64,000 nt of DNA from assembly GCF_031755915.1 (NCBI RefSeq), contig NC_083387.1:6950501-7014500 (forward strand). Reading direction: 5' to 3'. The translations under genes and the position numbers were made by a program. The stretch's first letter is position 1, and each line of letters begins with the position of its first letter. This DNA is from Ziziphus jujuba (Eukaryota; Streptophyta; Magnoliopsida; Rosales; Rhamnaceae). Of this stretch, positions 1 through 11,374 are shown in pieces. Under the pieces are notes generated by a model. That model saw only the letters and a list, made by a program, of their open reading frames with translations, was not told where the DNA came from and made no database searches.

Positions 1-470
1 ATTTTTTAGATTTTGGTAACAGGTGATGCACAATGAAGATTGTGCGTCACCTGTTCTCCTTTTTTTTTTTTTGTTCTTTTTATCAATCTATTTTTATTTC
101 AACTACAAATAACTAGAGAAAATATTATAGCAACATAACTGAGCTGACTTTTTTTTTATTTTTACTTTTTAGATTTTGGTAACAGGCGATGCACAATGAA
201 GATTGTGCGTCACCTGTTCTCCTTTTTTTTTTGGTTCTTTTTATCAATCTAATTTTATTTCAACTACAAATAATCAGTGAAAATATTAGAGCAACATAAC
301 TGAGCTATTTTTTTTTTTTAAGATATTAGTAACTAGCAACGCACAATGATGATTGTGCATTGCTTGTTCTGCTTTTTTTTTTTTTGGTTCTTTTTATTAA
401 TATAATTTTGTTTCAACAATAAATAACCAGTGAAAATATTAGAACAATATAACTGAGCTGGTTTACGTAG
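1..470. repeat. Three tandem copies of a hairpin-bearing repeat
   Basis: A unit of about 150-163 bp is present three times in direct orientation. Each copy has a T-rich leader, a 17-bp inverted repeat around a 4-base loop, and a conserved tail (tctttttatcaat..aataa..gaaaatatta..caacataactgagct). Stem arms lie at 18-34/39-55 (one mismatch), 181-197/202-218 (two mismatches) and 331-347/352-368. The third copy is the most diverged, but its two arms changed together and still pair. The array runs off the left edge, so more copies may exist. It resembles tandem foldback or MITE-like DNA; no coding potential is seen. Confidence 0.8.
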
Positions 471-479
471 TTGCATGTG

Positions 480-1860
480 ATACTTATTTAATGTATGTCT
501 TTGCTGTACTTAGTTGTCTGGTGCCATTGCTTATCTGCCACCGGTTCTGTATAAATTATGATTGGCTGACGCATTGAATAATGATAGTTAAAAAGGAAAT
601 GAAAAATGTGTTTAATATGTATTATTATTATCGGTATATATATATATATATATAAAATTTTTTTTTTTACTAGATATGACTTTCTGGAATAGAGAAAGAT
701 GGAAGGAAAAAAACAAAAAAGACAAATAAGTTTATATACATTGTTAGGAGTTAGACCCACACGTTATTTGTTATAGTTTCACCAGATAGGTTGGGACTTA
801 ATAAAGGACAAGCAAGGTGTCTCTGTGTTTGTCTGCCATGCTTCATTGGCTATGCTTAGTCGGTGCTTTACTAAAATCCATTTAATGGTGAAGCAATAAT
901 AGAGTTTCATTCATCTCAATCTCTCAATATAAACGACAAATCTGTGAGAGTATTGAAAACCCAAGAAGTTAAAAAAAAAAAAAAAAAAAAAGGTTGGCAG
1001 AAGAGAGTAGAGAGAGGCTGCTGAAGAATGTGGTTTACTATGAGAATTGCCCAGGTTGTAAGGTGGAATAGTATAAAGAGATACAACGTGGTTTACCAAT
1101 TCGAGGCCTTCTTTTTATTACCGTAGTTGTGTTGTGTAATGGTATGCTTTTTCTTATTCTTCTACTATTCGTTATTTATTTATTTTTATTAATTTTTGGT
1201 TATTGGCATTCCAAAGCATTGTTGAATGTTGATCATGTTGATGTTTTGTTTGATTTGTTGCATCTGTGATGTGTATTTTGTTCTTTGCTACATGTTTTGT
1301 ACTTGTTAGATTACTGGTGGATGAATTTGATGCTGCACTTTGGAAGGTTGGCAGAGGTTGACAAGGAAGTAGCAAAAGAATTTGATGGAAAACATTTTCA
1401 CATTCTTCCTTCTTCTTGACACTCTGTTTTTGATAGACATGCTTTGAAGTAGGATTGAATGAAGATCCAACAAACATCTTTAACTTTAATTTAGTTTTGT
1501 TAACCTTTTTGAAGTCCGACTTATAGCCTTGTTTCTTCTTCTTGTTCTTCATCCTTCTGAATTTTTTTTTTCAAGTTATTTTATTTTATCTGTAAATAGA
1601 TTAGACATTTATTATTGCCTTTGGTTTTCCTTTTCAAACAGAATTTAGTTGTGCATCAAACTGATAATTTTAATCATTTGGTACTTTTTACTTGGATCAG
1701 TCTTATTTATACCATGTTTTTATAGAATTTGTTTAAGAAATGATCTCTTCTTCATTTCTTGCTTGAATCACACATGTCCGGGACCACTTGTATGATGTAT
1801 GATCTATATGATTTTCTCAGCATATTAGTTGTTTATGACTGACTATCTTTCTCAATTTGT
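480..1860. other. Non-coding AT-rich stretch
   Basis: No exon-like or conserved coding sequence is recognised. It contains a short (TA)n tract near 636-653 and a poly-A run near 971-990. A 126-codon antisense frame at 1172-1552 is Lys/Asn/Thr-rich and resembles no family I know. Confidence 0.5.
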
Positions 1861-1866
1861 TTGCAG

Positions 1867-2576
1867 TGCTGCCAATAGCATCTCTGTTTCCATTCCTTTA
1901 TTTCATGGTAAGTGTGTATTTTATTTGTGAGTGTTTTTTCCTTCATTATACTCATTTGTATATAGCTTCCAACATTTATAGCATTTTCCATGCCATTGAT
2001 GGAATTTTTTCACTGTTATTTGAATTTGACATGTTTATAAGTTTGAAGGTGTTACTTGACATGGAAATGTTTCCTGTGTTACTTTTAATAATATTTTATG
2101 TTATTTGTCTTGCCTTTAGGAAATTCATAGAATGTATCTGCGGACATCCTTTTAGCATATTTTTCTGACTCTTTTAGTTCCTGAATATGTATGAAATTAG
2201 ATATTATTTTTTGAAACAAATTTGGGTGGATGCCCCTATTTTGAAAGCTTTAATAAAAAAAATACCCCCCCTTATGTTGATATCTATATATGTTAATGAA
2301 ATATACCTTCTCTCTTTCAAAATTTTTTTATCTACCCTCTTATACCTATTTTATCCTTGAAAAAAAATAAAAATGACTTGAGTGTCTTTTTTTAATATTT
2401 ATATTTTTCTGGAAATCTGGATTAATATTTGTTGAAGGTTGGCCATCTACTCAATGTATTGATTGGAATTGGTGTTTTTTTTGCTGTTTTGGAGATTTGG
2501 GCATCCTTTAGCAAATCAGTCTATGAGATTGGATTTTGGTTCTATACAATTCATAGAGAGCAAGGGATATTACTGG
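1867..2576 (+). pseudogene. Exon-like remnants of an unrecognised membrane protein
   Basis: Three short segments look like exons. Segment 1867-1907 follows ttgcag, precedes gtaagt, and reads LPIASLFPFLYFM. A segment from 2120 follows tttag and reads EIHRMYLRTSF before a stop. Segment 2440-2576 encodes a hydrophobic stretch (VLIGIGVFFAVLEIW...IGFWFYTIHREQG) and ends before gtatga. The hydrophobic pattern and splice-like borders suggest relics of a multi-pass membrane protein gene. I do not recognise the family. They may or may not belong with the NTMC2 fragment just downstream. Confidence 0.35.
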
Positions 2577-2703
2577 GTATGAGCTATTGCTTCAATTGTT
2601 AGATTTGAACCTTTATACTTCTTTATGGATACTCTAGGTATTTAATTATTTTCTTTGAAACTTGTATGCTAAATATTGTAACTAACTGCAGATATTTCGT
2701 TTG

Positions 2704-2880
2704 ATTTCATCCACGTATCAAATAGGTCTCTGTTTTAGTGGAGGTGCCCCGTATGCTTTTAATGCTGTCACTAAAGTTTGGCATTATACTAATTGTGGTG
2801 CCAATTGGTGTTCGAGATTTTGATATTGATGGGGAACATTGGGTCAATTCGGAATTGATACCAACAGAGCCTTTTGTAGG
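2704..2880 (+). pseudogene. NTMC2-type (SMP/C2) protein fragment, frameshifted
   Basis: Conceptual translation gives STYQIGLCFSGGA, then after a one-base shift RMLLMLSLKFGI..VPIGVRDFDIDGEHW and LIPTEPFVG. This matches what I recall of the C-terminal part of the SMP domain in plant NTMC2T5/T6 proteins (tricalbin/extended-synaptotagmin relatives). Those normally read YQIGLRYTGGARMLLML and DFDIDGELWVKLRLIPT. An extra C in the CCCC run at 2747-2750 breaks the frame. Homology stops abruptly after FVG and no C2 domain follows, so this is a single-exon relic. Confidence 0.65.
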
Positions 2881-2889
2881 ATCTGTAAT

Positions 2890-4460
2890 ATTCTCTAGTT
2901 TTTATTCATAAAACACTTGTACAATTTTCTCTTGCTAATTCAAATTTAGTTTTTAGTTTTTGTACATGATTCTCATGTCAAGATGATGTGTAAGGACCCA
3001 ATTTCATTATTAAATTCTCCATATTATTTGAGATGTGGAAAAGCAATAAACAAGAAGGATGAGAATTTAAATGGATGGTAATTGAGTTCTCAAATATTGG
3101 CTCCCTAGTTTACGACCATTTGAACTTATTTGAATTGTATGCATTGAAATATAGTTAGTTTTAGATTGTAGACTATTCCCAGATTGCAAGCTTCTTCCAA
3201 TCACTTTTAAAATGCTGCTCCATGGCAGTATGTCCAAATGAGAGTTGTCAAGAGGGAATTAATTGTGCACTTGTGGAAAATATTTAAAGAAATGGATATG
3301 AAAGTGTAGAATAAATGTAACGGTCTCCCATTTCTCATCTACCCTCATTTCTCATTAACTGTCGAATAAAGTGGAAAATATTTAAACAAATTTTTTTACC
3401 ATCTCCCATTTCTCATCTACCCTCATTAACTTTTGTCCCTCTCTCTTACTCACCCTACTATCACATTCAATGAATCCCGTGTGTCTCCCTCTCTCTTTCT
3501 CTTTTGTTGGTTACGTACCTTTCAGTCTTTCTTTGCACTGACGAACCATTGCAGAAAACACAATACCATCTTCAATTCATTTCACTCTCCCTGCATACCC
3601 CCAACCTTCTGTGATAACAAGAAGACTGAAAATCTTCATTGTGGAGCCTATAGACTTCAAAAGGGTGTAATTAAATTGTACGTCTGTACGGATCAAAATT
3701 AAAGATTTTTTGGTATGTGTATATATATATAAATATATATACAGATATGTATACATTTTTTCCTTATATTGGATTCATTGTTTGTCACGTTTTGACATGA
3801 TATATAAGTGCAAGTTCTATGTTGGTGCTATTTTATGTAAAACAATCCATAAATGGTTCAGAAATTTCCATTTGAAAATTACAACCTTTGTTTGTTACAT
3901 ACGGTCCATCAGTAATTACGAAACACTTGCTTGTTAGAAAATTTAATGGCGGTTCCATCGGAATATTTAATTTTTCCATTTTCTGAAAGCAAACCGATTG
4001 GACAATCGAATTTGTCCACTTTGATAATGTTATTGTATACGAATGACATGCTAAATGTAACTATATTTATGATGTTGAACAAAATAATCCATAAAACACC
4101 ACATTGTCAACATTGCATCCATTCAAGCTAACGTTATGTTATGATTTAGCACATGTGTCACAAACTTGACATCTTAATCTACTTGATCCACTATGTCTAT
4201 CAAGAGTAGCTATTCTACTAGGTGTTAATATGCAACATTTAAATATAATTGTTTAGCTTATTTTCTGTACTCATTTACTGAAATTGTATTTGTATTTTTT
4301 CATTACTTTTGCTTCAGGATTATAGTTAAACCTTCCAAGAAAGAGTCTACGATTGCAATTATTTTTAGTCATACGACCATGAATTACCACAAGCTTGTGA
4401 CAAGGAGATACTTATTATGTTTTGAATTGGTAAACCCTTTGTGCTCAATGTCACAAATTT
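2890..4460. other. Non-coding spacer with a short direct repeat
   Basis: No gene is supported. A 26-bp segment beginning tctcccatttctcatctacc occurs at 3324 and again at 3402. An AT microsatellite lies at about 3719-3745. Around 3903-3962 there are two weak matches to the 'gttccatcgg / cagtaattac' words typical of the array at 7.9-11.2 kb, hinting that the MULE extends this far left. Confidence 0.5.
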
Positions 4461-5952
4461 CAGTTCTACTGTTCTATGATGGAACATGAAGTGTATGTTC
4501 TGAAGGTACTTGGAGATACCAACATCAAAGAACGAAGATTATACGTATCAAAAGGAATTGTACGCTGGCAGAACTTGAAGATGTTGTTTACAACGCTCTC
4601 AACTTAGATTCTACATAACATCAATTAATCTTCAAGTTCATATACCATGTGTGTTTGTCATGTGAGCCATACATTGTGGAAAATGAGGAAGACCTACAAA
4701 GTTTTATAGAAGAGTATAGTTCACACAGACCTCAAGACAGATCTCCATTTATTGTTGATGTGCTATCCAGGGTTCCACAGAGTATTAATACTGCTTGATG
4801 TGTTGTGAATAGGATACCTACAAGTTCAGGATTTATGACTATTGCACCACTATCTGCAGTTCCAGAGACAGCTATATGTACCTCTGATGCTGACATGCAG
4901 TCCCCAGCGACCGAACTTCATGTGCTGGAAACTCAACATGGATTATTTGAAAATCAAATTTGTGAAAACAATGTGCAATCTGTGGAACATGATCATGATA
5001 ATGAGTGCTTCGACATTAATGATATGAATGAATATCGTGGACATGATTATGATAAAGATGAACAATTTGAGGTTGAGGTCAATACTGATCGTAGTGAAGA
5101 TGGGTTACGTGATATTTGTTGGACCCAACATTCAGGACTTTCAGCTGGTGATAGTTGACATGGTGATTCTCCTTATGGTAATAGTCCAATTGATAATGTG
5201 AATGATGATATGCTTGCCTCTCCTTATACCAAAAACCATTTGGACATTCGACAGGATTCTACCGCATCCATGGCTGAACATAGGGTTAACCGTTGCTTCT
5301 CATCTGTCAATGCCCATGAAATCATTCGAATCAACCAACTCTTTGTGAGTAAGAATGTGCTACAGAAGAAGCTTAGTCTTTATGCACTAAGGAGAAATTT
5401 TGAATTCAAGGTCAAAAATTCAGATAGAGTCTAGTATGAGGTTGTATGTGTAAACGACAATTGCATGTGGCAAATGCATGCTACCAAGCTACATGGTGAT
5501 AATATAGAGGCCTTCATGATTAGGGCCTTCAAGGATGAGCATATTTGCTCTTTAAATATCATGAAAAGGGATCATCGTCAAGCAACAAGTTCAGTTATCG
5601 GAGACATCATCCAGCCAACGTTTGATGAGATTTCACGGCAATACAAACCTCGAGATATCGTGCATGACATTCTCTCTAATTACGGAGTAAACATAAGCTA
5701 CAACAAAGCATGGGCCATTAAGGAAGTTGCACTATCAGGTTTGTGGGGCATGCCAGAAGATTCATATGCAAAACTTCCTTTATGGAGTCACGTTTTGAAG
5801 AGCAAAAATCCAGGCACGTTTACTCGAATTGAAAATGACGATCAAAACAGATTTTTATATTTTTTCGTGGCACTTGGAGCTAGCATTAGAGGGTTTCAGC
5901 ATATGCGGAGATTCGTAGCTGTAGATGGAACTACGCTGAAGAATAGATATAG

Positions 5953-6083
5953 TGTGAAGTCCCACATCGGTTGGAAAGGGGAATGAAGCACGCGTTTTGA
6001 CAAAACCTTGAGGGCTGGGTTGTAAGAGGATTCCCCAGGCCCAAAGAGGACAATATCGGATTCGGGTGGTCTGGGCTGTTACA
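5953..6083 (+). repeat. TRIM LTR copy 1 (37-bp internal deletion)
   Basis: 131 bp. Compared with copy 3 it lacks 37 bp between two CACG words, removing the 'cttataag...gtggatacc' section. It ends CTGTTACA at 6083. Confidence 0.8.
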
Positions 6084-6150
6084 GATGGTTTCAGAACCAG
6101 TACCCGGATCGGTGTGCCAACGAGGACCCTGGGCCTTAAGGGGGGAGGAT

Positions 6151-6268
6151 TGTGAAGTCCCACATTGGTTGGAAAGGGGAACGAAGCATGGCTTATAAGC
6201 GTGTGGATACCTTTTCCTTGAAGACTCGTTCCCATGAGGGAAAGTAAAACCGTGAGGGGTAGGATTGG
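6151..6268 (+). repeat. TRIM LTR copy 2 (3' part replaced)
   Basis: Starts TGTGAAGTCCCACATTGG after the purine tract ggggggaggat. It keeps the 'cttataag..gtgtggatacc' section but lacks the conserved 3' end (caaagaggacaatat...ctgttaca); the PBS-like sequence follows directly. Confidence 0.75.
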
Positions 6269-6333
6269 TGGTATCAGAGCTAGTACCCGGATCGATGTGC
6301 CAGCGAGGACGCTGGGCCCCAACAGGGGAGGAT

Positions 6334-6501
6334 TGTGAAGTCCCACATCGGTTGGAAAGGGGAACGAAGCACGCCTTATAAGGTGGTGTGGATACCTTTC
6401 CCGTACAACACGTTTTGACAAAACCTTGAGGATTGGGTTATAAGAGGATTCCTCAGGCCCAAAGAGGACAATATTGGATGCGGATGGTCTGGGCTATTAC
6501 A
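6334..6501 (+). repeat. TRIM LTR copy 3 (full length)
   Basis: 168 bp, the most complete LTR. It runs from TGTGAAGTCCCACATCGG to GGGCTATTACA and abuts the right TATAG target duplicate. Confidence 0.85.
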
Positions 6502-7889
6502 TATAGAGGTTTGTTATATATTGCATCATGTTTGGATGGGAACAATCAAGTTTATCCACTTGCTTGTGGAATAGGCCCTGGGGAGATGGATGCGGCTTGC
6601 ACGTGGTTTTTTGAGAGGTTTAAAGAAGCGTTTGGGGATGATCCGAATGTAGCTTTTATATCGGACAAACACAAGAGCATTGCAAAAGCGATACGTACAG
6701 TTTTCCCTAATAATCACCATGGCCACTGCACATATCATCTTGGTACAAATTTACGTGCTAAGAAGTTTAAAGGTAATGTCAATGCGATTATATCAACTTT
6801 TAATGATGCAGCTAAAGCATATATTGTTGAGGATTTTGATAAGGCCATGCAGCTTTTAGAAAGGGTTAGTATTGAAGTTGTACAATATCTTAAAGATGCA
6901 AATCCTATAAAATGGGCTAGACCACATTTTCCAGGCAATAGATACAACATAATGACAACTAACATCGCAGAGAGCATGAACTCTATGCTTCTTGATGCTA
7001 GGGATAAACCTGTTTTGCCATTACTAGATCACATTCGTGATGTCTTGCAAAAGTGGTGGTATGAAAGTCGAACTAATGCAGCTGCAATGCAAGCTCCTGT
7101 TACTAATTGGTTGGAAAATATCATACAAGAGCGCTCAAATAATGGCAGAGGCTTATATGTTATTCCATTGAACTTATATGGGTTTCAAGTTGTTGGCCAT
7201 GGCGTGTTCGTTGGAGTTGTTAACTTAGAAAATAAGACGTGCTCATGCAAGGAATTTAACATTGATGGATTTCCTTGTGTCCATGCAATTGCAGCATGTA
7301 AGCATCGACATATTTTTCCATATATCCTTTGCTCAGCGCATTACTCAGTTGACTCACTCTGTGACGCATATTCGGAAACCATATATCCACTTGGAGATAA
7401 ATGTCAGTGGCATGCTCCAGATGATGTCATAAACCAGGTTGTACTTCCACTTTAAATTGGCAAACAGTCAGGAGGACCAAGAAAGAAGAGGATTCAATCT
7501 CAAGGAGAGGAGTGTCATCAATATAGATGCGGGAGGTGCAAACAGATTGGTCACAGCAACCGATCATGCTCGGCCATCGTACCTCTTGATAGCACTACCA
7601 ACCAACAGCACCATTGAACCGAAGGCCCATAAATCGCTCGACGCTATATTAGGACAATGGGGGCATGTTATGTGGTATGCGTGTGTATGCAATGTAGTCA
7701 AGAATGCAATTAGTTACTCAACTGCGTAACATGTGTTTTGGCATAATAGATGTTGGTTTTATGTGTTCTTTTGTTGCAAATTCATCTGTCGTATTGTGTT
7801 GATAACATATCATTCTGTGTTCAGTTTTTGGTTCAGTTGTTTGTAGGTTTCTTACTGTTGCACGGATGATATTACTGCCCTATTGTAAT

Positions 7890-9780
7890 GACCGATGCAT
7901 CGTCGGTAATTGACATTTGTACACCGTCGTAAAAGAATCACCACAATTCCATCCGACAACTTCAATCATGTGTATTCCAACCAATAACATGCTAAATGTA
8001 GCATTATTAATGATAACTTCTGACAATGTAAGAGAGAAAATGACATTAATAAGTGAAAATGTTCAATTTGTTTTTGCTTTAAACATTACCGTAGGTTTCA
8101 TCTGTAATTACCGAAACTCCTATGGTAATCACATTTTACCAATATTTTGGCCCCCACAAGTCTCCTAATGTGTGTTAAATGAAACAACATGCAAAATATA
8201 GATTTTTAAATGATTCTAAGGAGAAAAAACCCCAAAATTTCTAAAATAATTCTCAAATTGGCAAAAAAATACGATTACTGTAGACCTTCGATAATTACCG
8301 ATGCAACCTACAGCAAATTATACTCTCTGGAAAAATTACCGTAGGTTTCATCGTTAATTGCCGAAACCCCTATGGTAATCATATTTTACCCATTTTTTAG
8401 GCCCCACAAGTCCCCTAATGTGTGTTAAATGCAAGAACATGCAATATATGGATTCTTAAATGATCCTAAAGAGAGAAAACCCCAAAATCTCTGAAAATGT
8501 TCTCAAATTGGCCAAAAAAATACGATTACTGTAGCCGTCGGTAATTACAAACGAAACCTTCAGTAATCAACTTATACTTTCTGGAAAAATTACCGTAGGT
8601 TTCATCGATAATTACCAAAACCCCTATGTTAATCACATTTTACCAATTATTTGGGCCCCACCAGTCCTTAATGTGGGTTAAATGCAAGAACATGCAAAAT
8701 ATGGATTCTTACATGATCGTAAGGAGAGAAAACCCCAAAATCTCTGAAAAAGTTCTCAAATTGGGAAAAAAAGACAATTACTGTAGACTTTCAGTAATTA
8801 CCGATGAAATCTACGATAATCAGTTTATACTCTCTTGAAAAATGATCGTAGGTTCATCGATAATTACCGAAACCCCTATGATAATCACATTTTATCAATT
8901 TTTTGGGCCCCACAAGTCCCCTAATGTGTGTTAAATGCAAGAACATGCAATATATGGATTCTTAAATGATCCTCAGAAGAGAAAACCCCAAAATCTCTGA
9001 AAATGTTATCAAATTGGCAAAAAAAAATACGATTACTGTAGCCGTCAGTAATTATCAATGAAACCTTCGGTAATCAACTTATACTTTCTGGAAATATTAC
9101 CGTAGATTTCATCGATAATTACCAAAACCCCTATGGTAATCACATTTTACCAATTTTTTAGCCCCACAAGTCCCATAATGTGGGTTAAATGCAAAAATAT
9201 GCAAAATATGGATTCTTCAATGATCCTAAGGAGAGAAAACCCCAAAAGTTTGGAAAAAGTTCTCAAATTGGCAAAATAAATATGATTACTGTAGACATTC
9301 GGTAATTACTAATGAAATCTAGGGTAATCAATTTATACTCTCTGGAAAAATTACCGTAGATTTCATCGGTAATTATCGAAACTACTATGGTAATCACATT
9401 TTACCAATTTTTGGCCCCCACAAGTCCCCTAATGTGTGTTAAATGGAAAAAAAAAATACAAAATATATATTCTTAAATGATCCTAAGGAGAGAAAACCCC
9501 AAAATCTTTGAAAAAGTTCTTGAGTTGGAAAAAAAAATGTGTTAACTGTAGACCTTCGGTAATTACCAATGAAACCTACGGCAATCAATTTATACTTTTT
9601 GGAAAAAATTACCGTAGGTTTCATTGGTAATTACCGAAACCCCTATGGTAATGTGGCTTTATTAAGTTTTTGGCCTCCAAAAATCCTCTAATGTATGTTA
9701 AATGCAACAACATGCAAAATATGGATTCTTCATTGATCCTAAGGAGAAAAAACCCCAAAAGTTCGGAAAAAGTTATCAAA
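7890..9780 (+). repeat. Left arm of inverted satellite-like array (~252-bp units)
   Basis: The word (t)accgtaggtttcatc, with small variants, recurs at about 8088, 8338, 8589, 8847, 9099, 9352 and 9610, a 250-258 bp period, giving about 6.7 units. Each unit carries 'cctatggtaatcacatttta', 'cacaagtcccctaatgtg', 'gttaaatgcaagaacatgca' and 'cctaaggagagaaaacccc' in the same order. Inside each unit, cggtaattaccgatgaaacc..taat and its reverse complement flank about 20 bp, so every unit can fold into a stem of about 29 bp. Confidence 0.85.
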
Positions 9781-11195
9781 GTGTCAAAGTTTTCCAAACT
9801 GCTAGGTTGTTTCTCCTTAGGATCATTGAAGAATCTAAATTTTGCATGTTTTTGCATTTAACATACATTAGAGGATTTTTGGAGGCCAAAAACTTAATAA
9901 AGCCACATTACCATAGGGGTTTCGGTAATTACCGATGAAACCTACAGTAATTTTTACAGAAGGTATAAATTGATTACCGTAGGTTTCATCGATAATTACC
10001 AACGATCTACAGTTAACATTTTTTTTTTCCAACTCGAGAACTTTTTCAAAGATTTTGGGGTTCTCTCCTTAGGATCATTTAAGAATATATATTTTACATT
10101 TTTTTTCCATTTAACACACATTAGGGGACTTGTGGGGGCCAAAAATTGGTAAAATGTGATTACCATAGTAGTTTCGGTAATTACCGATAAAATCTACTGT
10201 AATTTTTCTAGAGAGTATAAATTGATTACTGTAGGTTTCATCGGTAATTACCGAATGTCTACAGTAATCATATTTATTTTGCCCATTTGAGAACTTTTTC
10301 TGAACTTTTGGGGTTTTCTCTCCTAAGAATTATTGAAGAATCCATATTTTGCATGTTTTTGCATTTAACCCACATTATGGGACTTGTGGGGTCCAAAAAA
10401 ATTGGTAAAATGTGATTACCATAGGGGTTTCGGTAATTACCGATGAAACCTACGGTAATATTTCCAAAATGTATAAGTTGATTACCGAAGGTTTCATTGG
10501 TAATTACCGACGGCTATAGTAATCATATTTTTTTTCCAATTTGAGAACTTTTTCAGAGATTTTGGGGTTTTCTCACCTAACGATCATGTAAGAATCCATA
10601 TTTTGCATGTTCTTGCATTTAACCCACATTAGGGGACTGGTGGGGCCCAAAAAATTGGTAAAATGTGATTACCATAGGGGTTCCGGTAATTACCGATGAA
10701 ACCTACGGTAATATTTCCAGAAAGTATAAAGTGATTACTGTAGGTTTCATCGGTAATTACCGAAGGTCTATAGTAATCGTTTTTTTTTTCTAATTTGAGA
10801 ACTTTTTCAGAGATTTTGGAGTTTTCTCCCCTTACGATCAAGTAAGAATCCATATTTTGCATGTTCTTGCATTTAACACACATTAGGGGACTTGTGGGGG
10901 CCATAACATTGGTAAAATGTGATTACCACTAGGGTTTTGGTAATTATCGATGAAACCTACGGTAATCAAATTTTTTTGCCAATTGGAGAACTTTTTTAGA
11001 ACATTTGGGGTTTTTCTTTTTGGGGGCATTGATGAATGTATATTTTGCATGTTGTTGCAGGAAACACCCATTAGCTGAGTCTTTGGAGTAAAAAAATATG
11101 TGAATTGATATTACCAAAAGCGTATCGGTAATTACCGATGGTGAATCGGGAATTATCGATGCACCATCTGTAATCATCTTTGGTTTAATTTTTAT
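9781..11195 (-). repeat. Right arm of inverted satellite-like array
   Basis: The same units appear in opposite orientation, with the mirror word gatgaaacctacggtaat (variants) near 9935, 10185, 10445, 10700 and 10952, roughly 250-258 bp apart. The two arms meet around 9750-9805: atggattcttcattgatcc on the left pairs with ggatcattgaagaatct on the right. The last unit fades out toward 11195 into sequence with a T-run. Confidence 0.85.
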
Positions 11196-11374
11196 CACAA
11201 CCGAGGGTCTTCTTTTCTCTCTTTTTTTTTTTTTTTTTTGTCAACGGTTATCATTACTAAAGCTAGATTCAGCATATTAAAATAACATTAGTATAGGGTG
11301 TCATAACATTAAACATACGATCTACATTGAAAGTTTATTAAAGTACAAATCAACAGCATATTTTTTTCTAAAAA

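Larger units (their letters stand above)
5953..6501 (+). mobile_element. TRIM retrotransposon nested in the MULE transposase
   Basis: A short LTR element without coding capacity, bounded by TGTGAAGTCCCACATCGG and GGGCT(G/A)TTACA and flanked by a 5-bp target duplication TATAG (5948-5952 and 6502-6506). It contains three LTR copies and two internal pieces. The second internal piece starts with TGGTATCAGAGC (6269-6280), the usual primer-binding site complementary to initiator methionine tRNA; the first has a degenerate version (TGGTTTCAGAAC). G-rich polypurine tracts precede the second and third LTRs. Removing the element plus one TATAG restores the transposase frame across KNRYRGLLY, so this is a clean insertion. 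Confidence 0.9.
4464..7580 (+). pseudogene. MuDR-type MULE transposase, inactivated
   Basis: The reading frame can be followed through a degraded N-terminus (from about 4464, including an acidic stretch ending VENEEDLQSFIEEY), the conserved transposase core, a SWIM zinc finger and a C-terminal zinc knuckle. The first catalytic Asp lies in VAVDGTTLKNRY, just left of the TRIM insertion; the second is in NVAFISDKHKSI; the Glu is in TNIAESMNSML. The SWIM finger is CSCKEFNIDGFPCVHA and the knuckle (7528-7569) fits CxxCxxxGHxxxxC. Lesions are in-frame stops at about 4796, 5156, 5432 and 7453 and a 549-bp retrotransposon insertion. The TAA at 7453 separates the knuckle from the rest without changing frame. 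The core is well preserved, so inactivation may be fairly recent. Confidence 0.9.

Noticed and set aside
1172..1552. 126-codon - strand open frame
   Set aside because: Lys/Asn/Thr-rich translation of T-rich DNA, no domain, no neighbours, no splice context.
5855..6421. 188-codon - strand open frame
   Set aside because: Antisense of the TRIM element and the transposase exon. Its internal repeats are the LTR copies read backwards.
7890..11195. Regularly spaced repeats, possible CRISPR-like array
   Set aside because: Units are about 252 bp, repeated along their whole length and inverted halfway, in a plant genome. It is satellite-like, not CRISPR.
9439..11198. Several 60-90 codon frames on both strands
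   Set aside because: All are translations of the repeat unit and recur with it.
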